Shown piece after piece: positions 51,297 through 61,123 of a stretch of DNA of 64,000 nt (position 1 is its first letter; each line of letters opens with the position of its first letter). This DNA is from Sulfuritalea sp. Its GTDB lineage: Bacteria > Pseudomonadota > Gammaproteobacteria > Burkholderiales > Rhodocyclaceae. The position numbers and the translations under genes were made by a program. The notes under the pieces were generated by a model. It ran no database searches. It was not told where the DNA came from and was given only the letters and a program-made list of their open reading frames with translations. Where the stretch lies: assembly GCA_023229545.1 (NCBI GenBank), contig JALNZB010000014.1:18719-82718 (forward strand), in the 5' to 3' direction.

Positions 51297-53992
51297 TCAG
51301 CCCAGCGTGCGGGCGATTTCCTGGACCTCAAACACTTCGAGTTGATCGCCTTCGTTGATGTCGTTGAAGTTCTTGAGGTTCAAACCGCACTCAAAGCCTT
51401 CCTTGACTTCGCGCACGTCATCCTTGAAACGTTTGAGTGACTCCAGCTCACCAGTGTGTATCACCGTGTTGTTGCGCAGCAATCGCACCGAGGCATTGCG
51501 CTTGACGACACCGGACAACACCATGCAGCCGGCGACGGCGCCAATTCGGGAAATGCGGAAGACCTGACGAATCTCGACCAGGCCGAGCACGACTTCCTTT
51601 TTCTCGGGAGCCAGCATGCCGGACAAGGCTGCCTTTACTTCATCCACTGCCGCATAGATGATGTTGTAGTAGCGGATATCGACGCCAAGACTCTCGGCAG
51701 CCTTCCGCGCGCCGACATCGGCACGGGTGTTGAAACCGATCACCACGGCCTTGGAGGCGGCGGCCAGATTGATGTCGGATTCGCTGATGCCGCCCACCCC
51801 TGCATGAACCACCATGACCTTGACTTCGCCGGTAGACAGCTTGTTCAAGGACTGCACTAGGGCTTCCTGCGAACCCTGCACGTCAGCCTTGATGATCAAC
51901 GGCAAGGTTCTGATCTCGCCCTCGGCCATTTGTTCAAACATGTTCTCCAGCTTCGCCGCTTGTTGCTTGGCAAGTTTGACGTCGCGGAACTTACCCTGAC
52001 GGAACAGTGCGATTTCGCGCGCCTTGCGCTCGTCGAGGAGGACCATGCCTTCGTCGCCGGCCGACGGCACGTCGGTAAGGCCTTGAATCTCGACCGGAAT
52101 CGAGGGGCCTGCCGATTCGATCGATTTGCCGTTCTCATCCAGCATGGCGCGGACGCGACCGAACACGGCGCCCGCCAGCAGCGCGTCGCCACGACGCAGC
52201 GTTCCAGACAGCACCAGAATCGTCGCCACCGGACCCTTGCCCTTGTCGAGGCGCGCCTCGATTACCAGACCCTTGGCCGGAGCATCCACCGGCGCCGCCA
52301 GTTCCAGTACCTCGGCTTGCAGCAGCACCTGTTCCAGTAGTGCATCGATGCCTTCTCCGGTCTTGGCCGAGACACCGACAAAGGGCGCGTCGCCACCGTA
52401 TTCTTCCGGCACCACACCCTCGGCAACCAGTTCCTGTTTGACGCGCTCCAGATTCGCATCGGGCTTGTCGATCTTGGTGATGGCCACAATCAACGGCACG
52501 TTGGCCGCTTTTGCATGATGAATGGCTTCCTTGGTCTGCGGCATGACGCCGTCGTCGGCAGCCACCACCAGAATGACCAGGTCGGTCGCCTTGGCGCCGC
52601 GCGCACGCATCGCCGTGAAAGCCTCATGGCCCGGAGTGTCGAGGAAGGTAATCATGCCGCGCGGCGTTTCGACGTGATAGGCGCCGATGTGCTGCGTGAT
52701 GCCGCCGGCCTCGCCATGCGCGACGCGGCTCTTGCGGATGTAGTCGAGCAGGGAAGTCTTGCCGTGATCGACGTGGCCCATCACGGTGACCACCGGAGCA
52801 CGGGGCAGTTGCGCCGCATCCTTATGTTCACCTTCGTCGGCGAGGAATGCATCGGGATCGTCGAGTTTTGCGGCGAAAGCCAGGTGGCCCATTTCCTCGA
52901 CCACGATCATGGCGGTTTCCTGATCGAGCACCTGATTGATGGTCACCATCGACCCCATTTTCATCAGCGTCTTGATGACTTCAGTGGCCTTGACCGTCAT
53001 TTTGTGCGCCAGATCGGCAACGGAAATCGTTTCCGGAACATGAACTTCGCGAACGATAGCCTCGACCGGTTGCTGCGCCGGCGCATCCTCGGCGTGACCG
53101 TGGCGGCCATGGCGCCCGCCGCCCTTGGAACCGCGCCAACCGGAAGTCCCCGCATCGCCGCGGGTCTTGATCGCACGTCGCTTGGCGGCGGCATCGTCTT
53201 TCCAGGCAACCTTTTTCGCCGGTTTGGCTTTGCCGTCTTCCGGCTTCGTCGCCGGCTTGTGAATAGTGCCGGATACGCCGGCGGCAGCAGCAGCCTCCTT
53301 GACCTTTTTGGCTTCCGCCGCGACCAATTGCGCCTGCTGCTCGGCAACCCGAGCGTCGGCTTCAGCGCGAGCCCTGGCTTCGCGCTCGTTCTTCTCCTTG
53401 AACTCGGTCGCCTGAATCGCAGAAAGCTTGCCCTGACGCTTCGTTTCAGCCTCACGCAATGCTCGCTGCTCCGGGTCAATCACCGACTTCGGTGCTGCTG
53501 CTACCCGCTTGACGGCCGGGGCATCAGCCACCGGAGCTTTCACCACGGGTGCCGCAACCACCTCGACAGGCGTCACTTCGGGAACAGGAGCGGGGGCCAA
53601 AGCAGGGGCAGCGACAGGTTCAACTGCGGCAACCGCAGCAACCGGTGTACCTCAGCCGGAACTTCAGCGGCTGCTTCGGCCGCCAGCTCGCTGGTATCGC
53701 GTTTGACAAATACGCGCTTCTTGCGCACTTCAACCTGAATCGTGCGTGCCTTGCCGGTGGAATCCGAGGCCCTGATTTCGCTGGTCTGCTTTCGCGTCAG
53801 AGTGATCTTGGCTTTGGGCACAGCGTCGCCGTGCGCCTTGCGCAGATAGTCAAGCAGTCGCGTCTTGTCTTGCTCGGACAAGCTGTCGTTGGTAGCCTCT
53901 TTGCTGACGCCGGCCTTGGCCAGTTGCTCAAGCAGGGCTGGCGCCGGCATTTTCAGCTCGGTCGCAAATTGGGAAACAGTCATCAAAGCCAT
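51297..53992 (-). pseudogene. infB: Translation initiation factor IF-2, apparent frameshift near 53650
   Basis: IF-2 is expected to be one frame of about 898 aa. Here it lies in two frames. The first (start at 53992, MALMTVSQFATELKMP) carries the N-terminal IF2_N domain up to EVPAEV near 53650 and then turns to nonsense. The second, readable from just after a TGA at 53654-53652 to 51297, resumes an Ala/Pro-rich linker and the whole GTPase (GHVDHGKTS, DTPGHE, TKIDKPD). The span is 2,696 bp, so adding one base would restore a single frame. IF-2 is essential, so a sequencing or assembly error is likely; reinitiation inside the linker is possible. Confidence 0.85.
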
Positions 53993-54002
53993 GCCGTACC
54001 TC

Positions 54003-55484
54003 TCATTCTTCTTCGGCGAACCAGTGGGCACGCGCAACAGTAATCAGCGCCGTCGCCCGCCCGGCATCGATGCCGGTCATTTCCATCAACTCATCTGTCG
54101 CCAGGTCCGCCAGCGCATCGCGATCTGTTACACCATTCTTTGCCAACTTCGCTGCCAGTGGCTTGTCCATGCCATCGAGCGACAGCAGGTCATCGGCTAC
54201 CTTCTCCATCTGTTCTTCATCAACAATGGCCTCGGTAAGCAACACGTTGCGTGATCGCTCGCGCAGTTCGGTCACTGTGGCTTCGTCGAAGGCGTCGATT
54301 TCGAGCATTTCGGCGAGAGGAACGTAAGCGATTTCCTCCAGCGTGGAGAAACCTTCCTCGATCAGGATGTTGGCGACTTCCTCGTCGACATCGAGCTTGT
54401 CGATAAACAAAGCGCGAATCGAGCTGTGCTCCGATTCAGACTTGGTCTGGGACTCTTCGATGGTCATCAGGTTGATGGTCCAACCGGTCAATTCGGAAGC
54501 CAGCCGGACGTTCTGTCCGCCGCGACCAATGGCGATGGCGAGGTTGTCCTCATCGACCACGACATCCATCGCGTGTTTTTCTTCGTCGACCACGATGCTC
54601 TGCACCTCGGCCGGCGCTAGCGCGCCGATGACGAACTGTGCCGGATCGGCCGACCAGAGAATGATGTCTACACGTTCGCCGGAAAGCTCGTTGGTCACCG
54701 CCGTGACGCGCGAACCGCGCATGCCGACGCAGGTGCCGATCGGGTCGACACGCGGATCGTTCGATTTGACGGCGATCTTGGCGCGCATGCCGGCATCGCG
54801 CGCGGCGGCCTTGATTTCGAGCAGGCCGTCTTCGATCTCGGGAACTTCGAGTTCAAACAGCTTCATGATGAACTCGGGCGCGGTGCGCGACAGGATCAGT
54901 TGCGGGCCTCTTGCCTGGCGATCGACTTTCGCCAGCCAAGCGCGCACGCGGTCGCCGGGACGCAGATTTTCCTTGGGAATCATCTGGTCGCGCGGCAACA
55001 AGGCTTCGATGCGTCCCGCTTCGATGATGGCGCTGCCGCGCTCCATGCGCTTGACCGTGCCACTGACAAGGAATTCCTTGCGATCCAGGAAGTCATTCAG
55101 CAACTGCTCGCGTTCGGCATCGCGAATCTTCTGCAGGATCACCTGCTTGGCCGCCTGCGCGCCGATACGACCGAAATCGATGGGCTCCAGGGCCTCCTCG
55201 ATGAAGTCTTCGAGCACGATGTCGGAAATCTGCTGTTGCGCGGCGGTCAGGCCGATCTGCTGTTCCGGATTCTCGACCATGTCGTCGGGCACCACCAGCC
55301 AGCGGCGGAAAGACTCGAATTCGCCGGTCTCGCGATCAATATCTACGCGCACATCGGCTTCGTCGTTGGTGCGCTTCTTTGTAGCGGATGCCAACGCCAT
55401 TTCAAGGGCGCCAAAGACGATGTCCCGCGGCACATTCTTCTCGCGGGCCAGGGCATCCACCAACAGCAGCAAATCACGGCTCAT
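54003..55484 (-). CDS. nusA: Transcription termination/antitermination factor NusA
   Basis: This 493-aa protein binds RNA polymerase. Its NTD starts MSRDLLLLVDALAREKNV; the S1 domain contains GTVKRMERGSAIIEAG; two KH domains contain PIGTCVGMRGSRVTAVTNELSGERVDI and AIGRGGQNVRLASELTGW; two HhH-type acidic repeats follow at the end. GGAGG lies before the ATG at 55484. It ends 11 bp before infB starts. Confidence 0.96.
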   Translation of the reverse strand: MSRDLLLLVDALAREKNVPRDIVFGALEMALASATKKRTNDEADVRVDIDRETGEFESFRRWLVVPDDMVENPEQQIGLTAAQQQISDIVLEDFIEEALEPIDFGRIGAQAAKQVILQKIRDAEREQLLNDFLDRKEFLVSGTVKRMERGSAIIEAGRIEALLPRDQMIPKENLRPGDRVRAWLAKVDRQARGPQLILSRTAPEFIMKLFELEVPEIEDGLLEIKAAARDAGMRAKIAVKSNDPRVDPIGTCVGMRGSRVTAVTNELSGERVDIILWSADPAQFVIGALAPAEVQSIVVDEEKHAMDVVVDEDNLAIAIGRGGQNVRLASELTGWTINLMTIEESQTKSESEHSSIRALFIDKLDVDEEVANILIEEGFSTLEEIAYVPLAEMLEIDAFDEATVTELRERSRNVLLTEAIVDEEQMEKVADDLLSLDGMDKPLAAKLAKNGVTDRDALADLATDELMEMTGIDAGRATALITVARAHWFAEEE

Positions 55485-55503
55485 GTGAGTCCTCCAGCAT
55501 TTA

Positions 55504-55959
55504 TCAATACTTTGGCAGCAGGCGCGCCCGATCAATATTTTCGAGCGTAAACCGGTGCAGTGTTTCATTCATTCGCAGACAAACCATTTCAACCCCATCT
55601 TCTTCTTGCAGCCCTTCCAGCATGCCGCTGAAATTGCGCTGGTTGCCCAGCGGAACACGCAGCTTGAGCTGCACCTCCTGCCCGGCGAAGCGCCGGTAGT
55701 CGGCGGCTTTGACCAGCGCGCGATCAAGGCCGGGAGAGGAAACCTCAAGGCGGTCATAGTCGACGTTCTCGACCATGAACACACGGCTGAGCTGGTTGCT
55801 CACGGCGGCACAATCTTCGACGCTGATACCGCTCTTCGGCGCGTTTTCCGGCTGGTCGATAAAGACGCGTAGCAGTCGGGCGCGCGGACTGGTTTCGAAT
55901 TCAACCAGTTCGTATCCCAAACCAACAACAGTCGTCTCAATCAAATCAAGCAGTTGCAT
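55504..55959 (-). CDS. rimP: Ribosome maturation factor RimP
   Basis: This 151-aa protein helps 30S assembly. It shows VVGLGYELVEFETSPRARLLRVFIDQ, SPGLDRALVKAADYRRFAGQEVQLKL and the C-terminal SH3-like region. It opens the rimP-nusA-infB-rbfA-truB operon, behind a promoter in the end of rluB. Confidence 0.94.
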   Translation of the reverse strand: MQLLDLIETTVVGLGYELVEFETSPRARLLRVFIDQPENAPKSGISVEDCAAVSNQLSRVFMVENVDYDRLEVSSPGLDRALVKAADYRRFAGQEVQLKLRVPLGNQRNFSGMLEGLQEEDGVEMVCLRMNETLHRFTLENIDRARLLPKY

Positions 55960-55985
55960 ACCAACTCACAAACCCATCGCACAAA

Positions 55986-56011
55986 TAGAAAATGGGCCAA
56001 AAAGCCCATTC
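55986..56011 (-). terminator. Terminator of rluB
   Basis: AATGGGC and GCCCATT form a 7-bp stem around CAAAAA, T-rich on the minus strand. It lies between rluB and rimP. Confidence 0.6.
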
Positions 56012-56054
56012 ATTTCTTCTCTCTTTCGAGAACGGTGCCAACCAAAGCCACAAG

Positions 56055-56084
56055 ATTATAGCAGAGGCATCATTTCTCTGCCAA
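56055..56084 (-). promoter_or_regulatory. Promoter of the rimP-nusA-infB operon
   Basis: On the minus strand TTGGCA (56084-56079), 18 bp, then TATAAT (56060-56055). It lies across the 3' end of rluB and just downstream of it. Confidence 0.6.
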
Positions 56085-57236
56085 ATCAATTCGATTGGCG
56101 TTGTCAGTGATAGTGATGTCGTCATCGTCGGCAAAGCCGTTCTCGTCGTCGCTATCGGCGTACGCACCCGATTCCGCCGGGACGCCGGTCTTCCGCTCCG
56201 GCGGCAGCAACTTGAACAATTCCTGCACTTCGCCAGGCTCCAGGTCGCGGCACTGACCGCGCTTGAGGCGCGGCGACAGGTGCACCGGCCCATAACGTAC
56301 CCGCATCAAGCGGCTGACCATGAGGCCGACGGCCTCGAACATGCGTCGTACTTCGCGATTGCGCCCTTCCGCCAAAGCCACGCGATACCAGCGGTTGGCG
56401 CCTTCACCGCCCGCTTCCGCGATAAGGCTGAAGCTGGCCAGGCCGTCTTCGAGTTGAATGCCGGTGCGCAAACGCTCAAGCATTTCCGGCGTCGCTTCAC
56501 CGAGAACCCGCACGGCGTATTCGCGCTCGATTTCATAGCGCGGATGCATCATGCGATTGGCCAGAGCGCCGTCGTTGGTGAACAACAGCAGGCCGCAGGA
56601 GTTGAAATCGAGGCGACCGATGGATATCCAGCGTCCGCTCTTGAGTCGCGGCAGCTTGGCAAACACGCTGGGGCGACCATCGGGATCGTCCCTGGAAACA
56701 ATCTCGCCCTCGGGCTTGTGATAGACCAGCACGCGCGGCAGACGCAAGCCGAACCTGAGCTGCACCAGCTTGCCATTGAGACGAATCTTGTCCTCCGGAC
56801 CGACGCGCTGACCGACGTGCGCCGGCACGCCGTTGACGCTGACGCGCCCGGCGACGATCCATTCTTCGAGCTCGCGCCGCGAACCGTAGCCGGCGTCGGC
56901 CAGCGCCTTGTGCAGCTTGGGCGGATCGATGAACACCGGCTCGTCGCGACGCCTGGCGTGAGACGGCAAGGCCGAACCGCCGCGAGCGGATGCCGTGCGC
57001 TCCTGCGACCGTGGCGACCCTTGCGGCGGCCGGAAGGGACTAGCCTTGCGCGACGGACTGCGCGGCGGGCTGTTCCGGCTCTTGCCCGGCGAGGTCGAGT
57101 TGCCCGTCGGCGGCGAGTTTGTCTGAGCCGTGGCCTGACTGCGGCTCTGACGCTTGCCCTGATCCGGCGTGCTCGGCGCCCGACTCTTCGGCCCTCGCCT
57201 GGACCGGGAGGGCTTCGGGGATTGCGGATTGTCCAA
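56070..57236 (-). CDS. rluB: 23S rRNA pseudouridine synthase B-type (RluB)
   Basis: This protein makes pseudouridine in 23S rRNA. It has a long basic Ser/Pro/Arg-rich N-terminal tail (about 85 residues), an S4 domain (KLHKALADAGYGSRRELEEWI), and the catalytic core with GRLDFNSCGLLLFTNDG (catalytic Asp) and NREVRRMFEAVGL. The start is unclear: there is no ATG; TTG at 57236 has GAAAGGG upstream, TTG at 57254 is another choice. Either way the tail overlaps the scpB 3' end by about 200 bp in another frame. The C-terminus is acidic. Confidence 0.85.
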   Translation of the reverse strand: MDNPQSPKPSRSRRGPKSRAPSTPDQGKRQSRSQATAQTNSPPTGNSTSPGKSRNSPPRSPSRKASPFRPPQGSPRSQERTASARGGSALPSHARRRDEPVFIDPPKLHKALADAGYGSRRELEEWIVAGRVSVNGVPAHVGQRVGPEDKIRLNGKLVQLRFGLRLPRVLVYHKPEGEIVSRDDPDGRPSVFAKLPRLKSGRWISIGRLDFNSCGLLLFTNDGALANRMMHPRYEIEREYAVRVLGEATPEMLERLRTGIQLEDGLASFSLIAEAGGEGANRWYRVALAEGRNREVRRMFEAVGLMVSRLMRVRYGPVHLSPRLKRGQCRDLEPGEVQELFKLLPPERKTGVPAESGAYADSDDENGFADDDDITITDNANRIDLAEK

Positions 57237-57774
57237 GGTCCATGACCCTTTCAATTTCAGTCAACGGCGGCAGTTCAGTGAGGCTGCGCAAGCCGAGGTC
57301 GTCGAGAAAACTTCGCGTGGTTGCATACAGTGCCGGTCTTCCGGGTGCGTCGCGGTGGCCGACGGCATCGATCCAGCCACGTCCTTCCAGCGTTTTCAGA
57401 ATGTTCGGCGATACGGCCACGCCCCGAATGTCTTCGATGTCGCCACGCGTCACGGGTTGACGGTAGGCGATGATTGCCAATGTTTCCATCACCGCGCGCG
57501 AATATTTCGGCGGCTTGTCGTTCTTCAGCCGGTCCAGGTAGGACTGATATTCCGGGCGCGTCTGGAAGCGCCAACCGGATGCCAGTTGCACCAGTTCCGC
57601 GCCCCGATCCGCCCAGTCGCGGCGCAAGTCATCGAGCAGTGTACGCCATGTATCGTCATCGAACTCCTGGTCGAAGAGCTTTTTCAGTTCGGCCAGGGGC
57701 AGGGGCTCGTCGGCCACCAGCAGCGCGGTTTCCAGCACGCGCTTGTAGTCATCGGGTTTATACAGTGGCAGCAT
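57040..57774 (-). CDS. scpB: Segregation and condensation protein B
   Basis: This 244-aa protein has tandem winged helices: LETALLVADEPLPLAELKKLF, then AVMETLAIIAYRQPVTRGDIEDIRGV and LEGRGWIDAVGHRDAPGRPALYATT. It forms the SMC-ScpA-ScpB complex that organises the chromosome. Its acidic, low-complexity tail overlaps the rluB N-terminus. Its start overlaps the scpA stop by 17 bp. Confidence 0.93.
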   Translation of the reverse strand: MLPLYKPDDYKRVLETALLVADEPLPLAELKKLFDQEFDDDTWRTLLDDLRRDWADRGAELVQLASGWRFQTRPEYQSYLDRLKNDKPPKYSRAVMETLAIIAYRQPVTRGDIEDIRGVAVSPNILKTLEGRGWIDAVGHRDAPGRPALYATTRSFLDDLGLRSLTELPPLTEIERVMDLGQSAIPEALPVQARAEESGAEHAGSGQASEPQSGHGSDKLAADGQLDLAGQEPEQPAAQSVAQG

Positions 57775-58507
57775 CGGGCAGTTTCACGTAAATGGGCGCC
57801 ATGGCCTCGTTCTGGGTAATTTCGATCAGCGACTCGCGCGCCAGTTCCAGCATGGCGAGAAAGCTCACCACCAGTCCCTGGGCGCCCATCGTCAGATCGA
57901 ACAACTGGTCAAACACCACGTAGCCCCCCCCGTGCAGGCGCCGCAGAATGATGCTCATGTGTTCGCGCACGGAAAGTTCTTCGCGATGAATCTTGTGATG
58001 CTGATGCACCCTGGCTTGCTTCATGAGCGACAGCCACGCCACTTGCAGATCATGCAGGCTTACCTCGGGTTGGCGCTCGGCGACCTTGTCGGCGATCCAC
58101 ACCGTGATCCATTCGTAGTCGCGTCCGGCCTGCGGCATTTCATCCAGCCTGGCCGCCGATGCCTTCATGCGCTCGTATTCGATCAGGCGGCGCACCAGTT
58201 CGGCGCGCGGATCTTCCGGCTCGCCATTCTCCGCCTTGGGCGGACGCGGCAGCAGCAGGCGCGACTTGATCTCGATCAGCATCGCCGCCATCAGCAGGTA
58301 TTCGGCGGCGAGTTCCAGATTGCCCTTGCGCATCGCTTCGACATACACCAGGTACTGCGCCGTCAGCGGCGCCATCGGGATGTCGAGGACATTGATGTTG
58401 GCGCGGCGAATCAGGTACAGCAGCAAGTCGAGCGGCCCCTCGAAGGAATCGAGAATGATCTCCAGCGCATCCGGCGGAATGTAGAGGTCGCGCGGCATTT
58501 CGGCCAT
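57758..58507 (-). CDS. scpA: Segregation and condensation protein A
   Basis: This 249-aa kleisin contains LDSFEGPLDLLLYLIRRANINVLDIPMAPLTAQYLVYVEAM, AAEYLLMAAMLIEIKSRLLLPR and a C-terminal winged helix. It bridges SMC heads. I chose the ATG at 58507 (MAEMPRDLYIPP), with GGCGAG just upstream. The longer frame to 58882 would translate the dispersed repeat and overlap trpS. Confidence 0.92.
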   Translation of the reverse strand: MAEMPRDLYIPPDALEIILDSFEGPLDLLLYLIRRANINVLDIPMAPLTAQYLVYVEAMRKGNLELAAEYLLMAAMLIEIKSRLLLPRPPKAENGEPEDPRAELVRRLIEYERMKASAARLDEMPQAGRDYEWITVWIADKVAERQPEVSLHDLQVAWLSLMKQARVHQHHKIHREELSVREHMSIILRRLHGGGYVVFDQLFDLTMGAQGLVVSFLAMLELARESLIEITQNEAMAPIYVKLPDAATV

Positions 58508-58559
58508 GAACTCGCCATAGACTCTGGGCAGATGCGGCGCGCCCGCAACTGCATCAATA

Positions 58560-58580
58560 GTCGGCGCTGGCGAGACGGCG
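58560..58580 (+). repeat. Dispersed 21-bp repeat, copy 11
   Basis: Core GTCGGCGCTGGCG, variable AG, then ACGGCG. It lies in the 92-bp gap between trpS and scpA. Confidence 0.68.
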
Positions 58581-58599
58581 AAATGAGCGGCGTTTTCGA

Positions 58600-59802
58600 T
58601 CACGAGTGGTCGAGTCCTATCGCTTCGCGCACGTCGCGCATGGTTTCCTGCGCCAGCTTGCGCGCCTTTTCGCAGCCATCGGCGATGATGTTCTTGACCA
58701 GTTGCGGATCTTCCTCGTACATCCTGGCCCGTTCGCGCATCGGCTCCTGTTCCTTCAGCACGCCCTCGATCACCGGCTGCTTGCATTCGATGCAGCCGAT
58801 GCCGGCCGAGCGGCAGCCGCTTTGCACCCAGCTCTTGATGTCGTCGCCGGAATAGATCAGGTGGAACTGCCACACCGGACATTTTTCGGGATCGCCGGGG
58901 TCCGTCCGCCGCACGCGCGCCGGGTCGGTCTGCATGGTCTTGATTTTTTTGCGCACCGAGTCGGCATCCTCGCGCAGCGCAATGGTGTTGCCATAGGACT
59001 TTGACATCTTCTGGCCGTCCAGCCCCGGCATGCGCGAGGATTGGGTGAGCAGCGCGTCGGGTTCCACCAGGATCATCTTGCGCGTGCCTTCGAGCCAGCC
59101 GAACAGACGCTCGCGGTCGCCCAGAGAGAGGCTCTGCGCCTCGTTCAGCAGTTCGTGCGCCTGCTCCAGCGCATCGTCTTCACCCTTTTCCTGATAGCGG
59201 GTGCGCAATTCGTCATAGAGTTTGGCGCGCTTGCTGCCGAGCTTCTTGACTGCCTCGCGCGCCTTGTCCTCGAAGCCCGGCTCGCGGCCATACAGGTGAT
59301 TGAAACGGCGCGCGATCTCGCGCGTGAATTCGACGTGCGGCACCTGGTCTTCGCCCACCGGCACCCGGTTGGCGCGATAGATGAGGATGTCTGCCGCCTG
59401 CAACAGCGGGTAGCCAAGAAAGCCGTAGGTCGTCAGATCCTTGTGCGACAGCTTTTCCTGCTGATCCTTGTAGGTCGGCACGCGTTCCAGCCAGCCCAGC
59501 GGCGTCATCATCGACAGCAGCAGATGAAGTTCGGCGTGCTCCGGCACTTTGGACTGGATGAAAATGGTCGCCTGCGACGGATCGACGCCGGCGGCCAGCC
59601 AGTCGATGATCATGTCGCGGGTGTTGTCCATGATCGTGCCCGGCTCGTCGTAGGCCGTGGTCAGCGCATGCCAGTCGGCGACGAAGAACAGGCAGGGATA
59701 CTCGTGCTGGAGCTTGATCCAGTTGGCCAGAACGCCGTGATAGTGGCCAAGGTGGAGGCGCCCGGTGGGGCGCATGCCGGAAAGAACTTTTTCTGCGTAC
59801 AT
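58600..59802 (-). CDS. trpS: Tryptophanyl-tRNA synthetase
   Basis: This 400-aa class I synthetase charges tRNA-Trp. The HIGH-type motif is TGRLHLGHYHG and the KMSKS motif is GQKMSKSYGN; GEDQVPHVEFTREIARRFN supplies tryptophan contacts. It is longer than the E. coli enzyme because of an insertion around 190-240, common in betaproteobacteria. The ATG at 59802 follows the M50 protease stop by one base (TGA A ATG), so translation may be coupled; no other ribosome site is obvious. Confidence 0.95.
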   Translation of the reverse strand: MYAEKVLSGMRPTGRLHLGHYHGVLANWIKLQHEYPCLFFVADWHALTTAYDEPGTIMDNTRDMIIDWLAAGVDPSQATIFIQSKVPEHAELHLLLSMMTPLGWLERVPTYKDQQEKLSHKDLTTYGFLGYPLLQAADILIYRANRVPVGEDQVPHVEFTREIARRFNHLYGREPGFEDKAREAVKKLGSKRAKLYDELRTRYQEKGEDDALEQAHELLNEAQSLSLGDRERLFGWLEGTRKMILVEPDALLTQSSRMPGLDGQKMSKSYGNTIALREDADSVRKKIKTMQTDPARVRRTDPGDPEKCPVWQFHLIYSGDDIKSWVQSGCRSAGIGCIECKQPVIEGVLKEQEPMRERARMYEEDPQLVKNIIADGCEKARKLAQETMRDVREAIGLDHS

Positions 59803-59803
59803 T

Positions 59804-60448
59804 TCAAAAACCAAAAAGGGTTCGGATCAGGCTGTTGAACAGCCACAACAAGGGCCGCAGGATGGTATCCAGCACGCCAAAGAACAGCAGCGCCAGCAGG
59901 ATCGGAAACCCCCAGCGCTCCAACTGCGAAAACTTCCAGGCGGCGCGATGCGGCAACAGGCTGACCGCGATGCGCCCGCCGTCCAGCGGCGGCAAGGGCA
60001 GCAAGTTCAGCACCATCAACACGCCATTGATGCGGATGCCGACCAACGCCATTTCCTTCAACGCCCCGGCATAGCCATGCTCGGGGCCGCCGATCACCAG
60101 CTTCAGCACCAGGGCCCAGGCCAGCGCCATGGCCAGATTCGCCCCCGGCCCGGCCGCCGCCACCCAGAGCATGTCCTGCTTGGGACGGCGCAAATTGCCG
60201 AAGTTTACCGGCACCGGCTTGGCCCAGCCGAACAGCAGGCCGCCTGCCGAGAGCAACAGTATCAGCGCCGGAACCAGGATGGTGCCCACCAGATCGACAT
60301 GCCGCAACGGATTCAGGCTGATGCGTCCCATCTGCCACGCCGTCGGATCGCCGAAATGCCGCGCCGCGTAGCCGTGCGCCGCCTCGTGCAAGGTGATGGC
60401 GAAAATGATCGGCAGGGCGGAAATCGCCAGCGTCTGGATGAAATTCAT
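59804..60448 (-). CDS. Site-2 protease (M50) family membrane metallopeptidase
   Basis: This 214-aa protein has about five hydrophobic helices, the zinc motif HEAAH (21-25) near the start and the third-ligand motif NLLPLPPLDGGR near 145-156. It lacks PDZ or CBS domains and is the short type conserved in many bacteria next to trpS and yciO-like genes. Its substrate is unknown. It ends directly at trpS. Confidence 0.9.
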   Translation of the reverse strand: MNFIQTLAISALPIIFAITLHEAAHGYAARHFGDPTAWQMGRISLNPLRHVDLVGTILVPALILLLSAGGLLFGWAKPVPVNFGNLRRPKQDMLWVAAAGPGANLAMALAWALVLKLVIGGPEHGYAGALKEMALVGIRINGVLMVLNLLPLPPLDGGRIAVSLLPHRAAWKFSQLERWGFPILLALLFFGVLDTILRPLLWLFNSLIRTLFGF

Positions 60449-60464
60449 GGGAGCGATGATTCTA

Positions 60465-61100
60465 TCAGACGGGTTCTTCCAGCCCGAACGGCGCCAGCGG
60501 CCCGCGCCCGGCCCGAACCAGTTCCGGCTGGGCGCCGGTCAGGTTGATGACAGTGGTCATTTCGCTGCCGCAACGACCGGCATCGATCACCAGGTCGAGC
60601 CGCTTTTCCAGATGCCGGCGTATCTCGTCGGCATCGGCCAGCGGCGTCTCGAAACCCGGCAGAATCAGCGTCGATGTCAGCAGCGGTTCATTCAATTCCT
60701 CCAGCAGCGCGAGCGCCAGCGGGTGGTTGGGCACGCGCAGGCCGATGGTCTTGCGCTTGGGATGCAGCAGTCGGCGCGGCAACTCGCGGGTGCCTTCCAG
60801 GATGAAGGTATAGCTGCCCGGCGTGGTGGCCTTCAGCAGGCGATATTGGCTGTTGTCCACCCGCGCATAGGTGGCGATTTCGGACAAGTCGCGACACATC
60901 AGCGTGAAGTGGTGGCGCTCATCGACGCCGCGTATGCTGCGGATCCGATCCAGCAAGGGCGCATAACCCGCCACGCCGGCCAGCGAATAGGCGGCATCGG
61001 TGGGCAGCGCGATGAGGCCGCCGCTCCTGGCGATCTCCGCCGCCTGCTTGATCAGGCGCGGTTGCGGGTGTTCAGGATGGATATTGAATAGCTGTGCCAT
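60465..61100 (-). CDS. YciO/YrdC/Sua5-like protein
   Basis: This 211-aa protein is of the TsaC/Sua5/YciO family: GGLIALPTDAAYSLAGVAG, then RHHFTLMCRDLSEIATYA and SYTFILEGTRELPRR. TsaC makes threonylcarbamoyl-AMP for tRNA t6A; YciO is a related protein with low such activity. Context with a PHP phosphatase and trpS favours YciO, but sequence alone does not separate them. Confidence 0.85.
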   Translation of the reverse strand: MAQLFNIHPEHPQPRLIKQAAEIARSGGLIALPTDAAYSLAGVAGYAPLLDRIRSIRGVDERHHFTLMCRDLSEIATYARVDNSQYRLLKATTPGSYTFILEGTRELPRRLLHPKRKTIGLRVPNHPLALALLEELNEPLLTSTLILPGFETPLADADEIRRHLEKRLDLVIDAGRCGSEMTTVINLTGAQPELVRAGRGPLAPFGLEEPV

Positions 61101-61123
61101 GCGTTGTAATCCGGGGAACCGGC

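Noticed and set aside
57758..58882. Longer scpA start at 58882
   Set aside because: Would overlap trpS and translate the intergenic repeat; ATG at 58507 fits the family.
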